NCBI GenBank assembly: GCA_024636575.1
Contig: JAGXGU010000013.1
Span: 1-11,552 of the forward strand
From: Altererythrobacter sp.
Lineage (GTDB): Bacteria > Pseudomonadota > Alphaproteobacteria > Sphingomonadales > Sphingomonadaceae
Reading direction: 5' to 3'
DNA length: 11,552 nt
How positions within the stretch are numbered: position 1 is the stretch's first letter; each line of letters begins with the position of its first letter. Positions 6,364 through 11,552 of this stretch are shown one piece after another. The notes below the pieces were generated by a model that saw only the letters and a program-made list of their open reading frames with translations, searched no databases and was not told the DNA's origin. The translations under genes and the position numbers were made by a program.

Positions 6364-8841
6364 ATGAGCAAGTGGATCGGAGCCGCTGGCTGGAGCGCCA
6401 AGGAAGCCCGCGCAGGCGACCGGCTGCCCTATGCCCGTCTGATTGACCAGCACACGATGCTGCTGCGCGATGGATCGGTGATGACTGCGATCCAGGTGCC
6501 GGGCCTGTTGTTCGAAACGGAAGACAGCGCCGCGCTGAATGCCCATGCGGCAACGCGCGAAGTCATGCTGCGCAGCGTGCTGGATGCCCGCTTCGTGATG
6601 TATCATCATGTGATCCGCCGCCGGGTCGAGATCGATCTGGAAGCAGAATTTGATGATGCCTTGTCCGCCCATATCGATGCACGGTGGAAACAGCGGCTGG
6701 GCAGCGGATCGCTGTTCATCAACGACCAGTTCATCACCCTGATCCGCCGTCCTGCCCGCGGCAAGGCCGGCCTGGCCGAGCGGCTGGCGAAAATGTGGAA
6801 CCGCGCCACTCGTTCTGGGGCCAAGACCGAGATCGAGGCCGACCCTAAGGATATCCGCAGCCTGAAAGCCGCCGCGACCGGAATGATCGCCTCGCTCGGT
6901 GCGTATAATGCGCAATTGCTGGGTGATTATACCGGCTCGACCGACCGGACTAACAACGAAATTCTCGAACTGCTGAGCGCGCTGTATAATGGCGAAATGC
7001 GGCCCGTGCGCCGCCCGGCGGACGAGGTCGATATCGGCCAGATGCTGCCCTATCGCCGCGCCAGTTTCGGGCTGGACGCGATGGAATTGCGCGGCAGCGG
7101 CGCACCCGATTTTTCCGCCATGCTCAGCCTGAAGGATTACCCGGACGCGACATCGCCGGGGCTGATGGACGGGCTGCTGCGGCTACCCTACGAAATGATT
7201 GTCAGCGAAAGCTACGCCCCCTCCGAACGCCAGACCGCGCGCGAGCGGATGGATCTGGCGATCCGGCGGCTGCGTTCCGTGGACGAGGACGCCGCTGCCG
7301 AGCACGCCGATATGCTGTCCGCGCGCGATGCGCTGGGCAATGGCGCGGTGGGATTTGGCGATCACCACCTGTCGGTCCAGGTCCGTGCGCCCGATCTTGC
7401 CCAGCTCGACGATGCCACCGCTGCCTGCGCCGCTGCGCTGGCCGATACCGGCGCGATCGTAGTGCGCGAGGACACCAATCTCGAGCCGGCGTTCTGGGCG
7501 CAGTTCCCGGGCAACGAACATTATATCGTCCGCCGCGCGATGATTTCGAGCGCCAATATGGCCAGTTTCGGATCGCTCCACGGTTTCGCCCTGGGGCAGG
7601 CGAGCGGCAACCATTGGGGGGACGCGGTAACCCTGCTGCAAACCACCAGCGCGACGCCGTTCTTCTTCAATTTCCACCACGGCGACCTGGGTAATTTCTC
7701 GGTCATCGGACCGTCCGGTTCGGGCAAGACCGTGGTGATGAATTTCCTGGCGGCACAGGCCCAGTAATTCAAGCCGCGCACCATCCTGTTCGACAAGGAT
7801 CGCGGCGCGGAATTATTCGTCCGCGGGATTGGCGGGCGCTATGACCGGATCAGCGCGGGCGAACCGACCGGGTTCAACCCGCTGTCCCTGCCCGATACTG
7901 CCGCAAACCGAGCGTTCCTGCGCGATTGGCTCGGCGTGTTGCTGAAAGCGGAGGGGCCGGAGGAACTGGCAACCATCGCGCAGGCTGTCGATGCCACCTA
8001 TGGCAACGATCCCTCGCTGCGCCGCCTGCGCCATTTCAAGGAACTGCTGTCCGGCGCGCGCCGCCCGCAGCCGGGCGATCTGTCCGACCGCCTGTCTGCC
8101 TGGATCATGGAGGGCGAGAACAACTGGCTGTTCGACAATGCGGAAGACCGGCTTGACCTGACCAACCGGGTGCTCGGCTTCGACATGACTGCGCTGCTCG
8201 AAAATCCGAGGTTGCGCACGCCCACCATGATGTATCTGTTCCACCGGATCGAAGAACGGCTGGACGGGCACCCGACCATGATCCTGATCGACGAAGGCTG
8301 GAAAGCGCTGGACGACGAGGTGTTCGCCGCGCGCATACGGGACTGGCTCAAGACGCTGCGCAAACGCAACGCGCTGGTGGGATTTGCCACCCAGAGCGCC
8401 CGCGATGCGCTGGAAAGCCGCATTTCCACCGCGCTGGTGGAACAGACCGCAACGATGATCTTCATGCCCAATTCCCGCGCCCGGCCAGAGGATTATTGCG
8501 ACGGTTTCGGCCTGACCGATCACGAGTTGGCGCTGATCCGCACCCTGCCGGCGCACAGCCGCTGCTTCCTGGTGCGCCAGCCCGATGCATCGGTGGTGGT
8601 GCGGCTGGATATGTCGAATGCACCCGAAGTGCTGACCATCCTTTCCGGCCGCGAAAGCTCCGTCCGGCGGCTCGACCTGCTGCGCGCTGCGGTGGGGGAT
8701 AATCCGGCGGATTGGTATCCCGCGCTGACGGGTCATGCCTGGCCGGGTGAGAGCGTAGCAGAGGATGATCTGGACATGCCGGCGACTGGCAGTGCTTCGT
8801 CCGACACCGGCGAATTGCCGATGCAGCAGGCTGCCGAATGA
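6364..8841 (+). pseudogene. virB4: VirB4/CagE ATPase gene interrupted by one in-frame stop
   Basis: The frame from ATG 6364 to TGA 8841 spans 825 codons, the usual VirB4 length, and is intact except for TAA at codon 468 (7765-7767). The N-terminal domain (about 1-440) contains LPYARLIDQHTMLLRDG and the FETED block. Walker A, GPSGSGKT, is at 449-456. Beyond the stop the frame continues as FKPRTILFDKDRGAELF, the conserved VirB4 segment. Walker B, ILIDEGWKAL (about 640-649), and the ATQSARDALES motif (about 677-687) follow. VirB4 powers substrate transfer and pilus biogenesis at the inner membrane. The stop separates Walker A from Walker B, so a terminated product should lack activity. GGGGAGGG (6347-6354) lies about 10 bases before the start. 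The 3' end overlaps virB6 by ATGA. It may be a pseudogene, a sequence error or a recoded gene; family identity is certain. Confidence 0.9.
7765..7767 (+). other. In-frame TAA inside virB4
   Basis: The context is GCC CAG TAA TTC AAG. Relatives usually carry Lys at this position (pattern AQ-K-F-P-T, from memory), so a single AAA-to-TAA change would explain it. UAA followed by U is a strong termination context in E. coli, which argues against efficient readthrough. The next possible in-frame start, GTG 7936, is 56 codons downstream with no Shine-Dalgarno. Confidence 0.95.
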
Positions 8842-10058
8842 GCGTCAACTGCCAGGATGCCGCAGGTGCGGTCGGCAATGGCGTAGCTGCCGCGCTGCAG
8901 GGCGTGGATTGCGTCGCTGGCGAAATGACTGGCGAGGCCTTCGGGCGGCTGTTCGCGCCCGGCGGGGCGCTGGGGCCGGTGCTGACAATTCTGCTGGCGC
9001 TGTTCATCGCGCTGTTCGCGATCGGCCTGATGCTTGGCAGGACCAATCTGAGTGTCCGGTCGCTGGTCCCGCGGATGATCACGCTGGGTCTGGTGCTGAC
9101 CTTCGCGACCAGCTGGATTGCCTATCAGGCGGTGGTGTGGAACCTTGCGATCGGCGCGCCCGATTATCTCGCCTCTGCCCTGACCGGCGATGCAGGTTCC
9201 GCCACAACCACTTTTGCGGGCAAGATCGATGTCGTGTTCACCGCCATCGAGGAAGCGACCAGGACACAGGCCGGCGGGCAGGGCGGCCAGACCCCCGATG
9301 TGTCCGCCTTCTCGCCTGAGGGGATGCTGTGGCTGGGCGCAATGCTGCTGCTGCTTGGCACCGTCGGGGTGCTGGTAACCGCGCGGATCGGGCTGGCGGT
9401 ACTCGTCGCCTTGGGCCCGATATTCGTGGTCATGGCCTTGTTCAATGGCACGCGCGGGTTGTTCACCGGCTGGCTCAAGGGCGTGGTGATGCTGGCGCTG
9501 ACGCCGCTGTTCGCCGTGCTCGGCGGCAGTGTAATGCTGGAACTGGCGGTGCCGGTGCTGTCCTCGCTCGCGCTGACCCCCGGCGAGGTTGCCGCGCGAC
9601 CGGCGATGGCATTCTTCATGATCGGCGCGGTGCATGTCGCGCTGATGATCATGGTGCTGAAGGTTTCCGCGACAATGGTTTCGGGCTGGCGGGTGTTTGG
9701 CATCGTTCCCAGCGAAGCTGCCGATAGGACGACCCAGACCGTCTATACCATCCCGCAAACAAGCGGCGCGGCAGCACAGGGGCTGGCGGCCAGCGGCAGT
9801 GTTCCGTCCCCAGCACGGCAAATTCCGATTTCCGCCGTGACGACTAGCGCCCCGGCCAATGATCCCGGCACCGGTCTGGCCCCGGCTGCGCAGCGCGAAA
9901 CACGAAGCATCAACCATACGGGCGGTTCCGGCCAGGTTCAGACCCTTACTGCCAATCCTTCGCGTACCCGCGGAATTGGCAACCGGTTCAAATCACCCGG
10001 TACAAAACCTGCTGGCGACAAAACCGGAAGCAATCCCATGACGGAGAAGTTCAAATGA
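8838..10058 (+). CDS. virB6: VirB6 polytopic inner-membrane channel protein
   Basis: The product is 406 residues. Hydrophobic segments lie at about 44-66, 78-101, 162-182, 183-203, 213-240 and 255-280, giving the multi-pass topology of VirB6. The signature LFNGTRGLFTGWLKGV (about 201-216) contains the conserved Trp212. The protein helps substrate pass across the inner membrane and contacts VirB3, VirB4 and VirB10. A polar tail of about 115 residues (290-406), rich in Ser, Thr, Pro and Gly, extends beyond the last membrane span. This makes it longer than the roughly 295-residue Agrobacterium VirB6 and gives it a disordered end. The ATG overlaps the virB4 TGA (8838-8841), so it is probably translationally coupled to virB4, and the virB4 stop could reduce its expression. 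Confidence 0.92.
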   Translation: MSVNCQDAAGAVGNGVAAALQGVDCVAGEMTGEAFGRLFAPGGALGPVLTILLALFIALFAIGLMLGRTNLSVRSLVPRMITLGLVLTFATSWIAYQAVVWNLAIGAPDYLASALTGDAGSATTTFAGKIDVVFTAIEEATRTQAGGQGGQTPDVSAFSPEGMLWLGAMLLLLGTVGVLVTARIGLAVLVALGPIFVVMALFNGTRGLFTGWLKGVVMLALTPLFAVLGGSVMLELAVPVLSSLALTPGEVAARPAMAFFMIGAVHVALMIMVLKVSATMVSGWRVFGIVPSEAADRTTQTVYTIPQTSGAAAQGLAASGSVPSPARQIPISAVTTSAPANDPGTGLAPAAQRETRSINHTGGSGQVQTLTANPSRTRGIGNRFKSPGTKPAGDKTGSNPMTEKFK

Positions 10059-10855
10059 CCCGCGCGCTGATCCCTGCGCTTGCCTTGCACCTTTTGGTGG
10101 GTGCAAATCTGCTGGCTGCCCCTGCCATTGCACAGGATGCGCGGCTGGTGGAGCGGCTGTACGATCCCGCAAAGGTCGTGCGGATTGATGGCCGGACGAA
10201 AGTTCAGGCCACCATCGCCTTTGCCGAGGATGAGCGGATCGAGAACGTCGCCATCGGCGATTCCGAGGCTTGGCAGGTAACCCCCAACAAGCGTGCCAAC
10301 CTGCTGTTCATCAAACCATTATCGCCCGCCGCCCGCACCAATATGACGGTGGTGACCGATCGGCGGACCTATCTGTTCGATCTGATCGCCAGCCCCAAAG
10401 CGCAGCCCATTTACGTGCTGCGCTTCAACTATCCGCCAGAGCCCGAGCAGGAACAGCCGGTGCTGGCAGGCTCGGCCAATGCAGCGGAAATGGCCGCTGC
10501 CACCGATCCTTATGCGGTGGTCGACCCAGCGCAGCTCAATTTCGAATGGGCCAGGAAGGGCGACCGCAATCTGCTACCCTCCCGAACCTATGATGATGGT
10601 AATGCCACATTCCTGACGTGGCCGGATGGCCAGCCGGTTCCGGCAATATTGATCAAGGATCACGAGGGCACCGAAGGCCCGGTAAATTTCACCGTGCGCG
10701 GAAATGTAATCGTGGTTGACGGCGTTCCGGCAGAAATCGTCCTGCGTTCTGGTGATAATCTGGCCACGCTGGTCAATGAAGGCCCGCCGCGCCCGGTGGT
10801 GACATCGCCGTCCACCGCCGCGGCAAATGTCTTCGCCCAAGCGAAAGGATCGTAA
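10055..10855 (+). CDS. virB9: VirB9/CagX outer-membrane core-complex protein
   Basis: The product is 266 residues. A signal peptide ends at APAIAQ (about 26-27). The N-terminal domain shows RLYDPAKVVRI, the AFAEDERIENVAIGDSEAW block (about 56-73), LFIKP and NMTVVTDRRTYLFDL (97-110), all typical of VirB9. The C-terminal domain (about 172-235) has PSRTYDDGNATFLTWP, then VNFTVRGNVIVVDGVPAEI and the LRSG end. With VirB7 and VirB10 it forms the ring of the outer-membrane core complex. It overlaps virB6 by ATGA (10055-10058), and virB10 starts 2 bases after its TAA. VirB8 usually lies between these genes, but no coding room for it exists here. Confidence 0.95.
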   Translation: MTRALIPALALHLLVGANLLAAPAIAQDARLVERLYDPAKVVRIDGRTKVQATIAFAEDERIENVAIGDSEAWQVTPNKRANLLFIKPLSPAARTNMTVVTDRRTYLFDLIASPKAQPIYVLRFNYPPEPEQEQPVLAGSANAAEMAAATDPYAVVDPAQLNFEWARKGDRNLLPSRTYDDGNATFLTWPDGQPVPAILIKDHEGTEGPVNFTVRGNVIVVDGVPAEIVLRSGDNLATLVNEGPPRPVVTSPSTAAANVFAQAKGS

Positions 10856-10857
10856 CC

Positions 10858-11552
10858 ATGCGCCTAGCTTCCAGCAATCTGGCCCGCAGCGCCAGGAATG
10901 ATGCCGCCAATGATATCGATCCGCGCGAACAGGAATCGGCGGATGTAATCGATCTTGCCAGCCGGAATGCCTTTCCTGCAGTAACCCAGCGCAAGAACAA
11001 GTCCGACGGGCTGGGTCTTGCCGCCGGGGTGGCGATTGTCGGATTGATCGGCGCGGTCACTCTGTGGAGCATGAATACTGCAAGGATCGCCGAACCACAA
11101 AGCGTCGGTAATCCGCAAATCGTCCCCGCGCCGCCAGCTGCGCAGCCGAATGCACCAACCGCAGAAATCGCCCCGCAACAACAGATCATGCCGCAGCCCG
11201 ACCCTGCGCCCGCGCCGGTCTATGCCAACCAGCCCATGGCCAACCCGGGTGTAGCGGCCAATCCCTACGCCAGTCCGACCGTAGTGTTCGATGCCAGCGG
11301 CCTGCCCGTGCCCCTGGTCACTGCGCCAGCACCCGGGGCGAACGCGCCGGGCGGTGCAACGGGAGGCGGATTGGCCAATGATTTCGCCAACCGAATTGGC
11401 GGGGTGGGCGGCGCAACAGCGCAAGCCACTGCGATGAGTAATCCGCAGACCACCGTGACCCAGGGCACACTGATCCCGGCGATCCTCGAAACCGCGATCG
11501 AAACCGATGTGCCGGGTTTTGTCCGCGCGGTGGTCAGCCAGGATGTTCGCAG
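10858..11552 (+). CDS. virB10: VirB10/TrbI envelope-spanning channel protein (C-terminus beyond window)
   Basis: The visible 231 codons start at ATG 10858. A cytoplasmic N-terminus (about 1-50) is followed by one membrane span, LGLAAGVAIVGLIGAVTLW (about 52-70). A Pro/Ala/Asn/Gln-rich periplasmic stretch follows (about 80-155). At 202 onward GTLIPAILETAIETDVPGFV and RAVVSQDV match the conserved start of the TrbI/VirB10 beta-barrel domain. The part that spans the outer membrane is beyond the edge. VirB10 links inner and outer membranes and senses VirB4/VirB11 ATP use. The stretch from 11090 to 11420 is low in complexity, so small indels there would be tolerated. Confidence 0.95.
   Translation, partial: MRLASSNLARSARNDAANDIDPREQESADVIDLASRNAFPAVTQRKNKSDGLGLAAGVAIVGLIGAVTLWSMNTARIAEPQSVGNPQIVPAPPAAQPNAPTAEIAPQQQIMPQPDPAPAPVYANQPMANPGVAANPYASPTVVFDASGLPVPLVTAPAPGANAPGGATGGGLANDFANRIGGVGGATAQATAMSNPQTTVTQGTLIPAILETAIETDVPGFVRAVVSQDVR

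Noticed and set aside
5707..6915. 402-codon open frame on the minus strand opposite virB2-virB4
   Set aside because: It spans several confidently identified plus-strand genes, has a His/Gln/Arg-rich composition with no recognisable domain, and is a typical antisense shadow in GC-rich DNA.
7936..7938. GTG as an internal start giving a separate VirB4 C-terminal protein
   Set aside because: No Shine-Dalgarno precedes it, and it would leave out 56 conserved residues after the stop; the segment reads as the continuation of one gene.
7813..8736. 307-codon minus-strand frame opposite the virB4 3' half
   Set aside because: It mirrors conserved VirB4 codons and shows no domain of its own.
8733..9917. 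394-codon minus-strand frame opposite virB6
   Set aside because: Composition is an antisense artefact (His, Arg, Gln and Gly rich) and it lies wholly opposite a clear VirB6 gene and the end of virB4.
1..11552. tRNA, rRNA, CRISPR array, insertion sequence, attachment site
   Set aside because: Looked for and not seen: no clover-leaf sequence, no regularly spaced repeats, no transposase motifs and no terminal inverted repeats.

Overview
The window looks like alphaproteobacterial chromosome, most likely from Sphingomonadales (for example Erythrobacteraceae). This rests on the GC-rich coding sequence, the style of the TonB-dependent receptor and the layout of the VirB genes. It is a judgement from protein appearance and has not been checked by a search. 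Two unrelated functional blocks sit back to back.

The left block (1-4223) is read on the minus strand. A GTG-started outer-membrane lipoprotein gene (4223-2652) precedes a large TonB-dependent receptor gene (2519 to beyond base 1, so its C-terminus is missing). The lipoprotein has a lipobox, a Pro/Thr linker and a beta-helix-like body. The 132-base gap holds a hairpin followed by a pyrimidine-rich tract, which may be an attenuator or partial terminator. Upstream of the pair, 4347-4364 holds 11-bp-spaced repeats resembling a Pho box on the minus strand. The pair therefore looks like a substrate-capture lipoprotein plus transporter module, possibly phosphate-responsive.

The middle (4224-5103) holds the divergent regulatory region, a small exported TPR-like protein (4490-4885) with its own candidate promoter, and a strong 14-bp hairpin terminator (4951-4983) that separates it from what follows.

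The right block (5104-11552) is a tightly packed plus-strand type IV secretion operon: virB1 (lytic transglycosylase), virB2 (pilin), virB3, virB4 (ATPase), virB6 (polytopic channel protein), virB9 and virB10 (partial, runs off the end). Spacing is 0, 6 and 39 bases, then ATGA overlaps at virB4/virB6 and virB6/virB9, then 2 bases before virB10. virB5, virB7 and virB8 are not found between virB4 and virB10.

The most notable feature is that virB4 is full length and intact except for one in-frame TAA at codon 468, twelve codons after the Walker A motif. The ATPase is split from its Walker B half with no other decay visible. This could be a recent inactivating mutation, a sequencing error or, less likely, a recoded stop. 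No clearly new system was found. The candidates worth testing are the virB4 stop, the reduced virB gene set and the Pho-box-like control of the receptor/lipoprotein pair.
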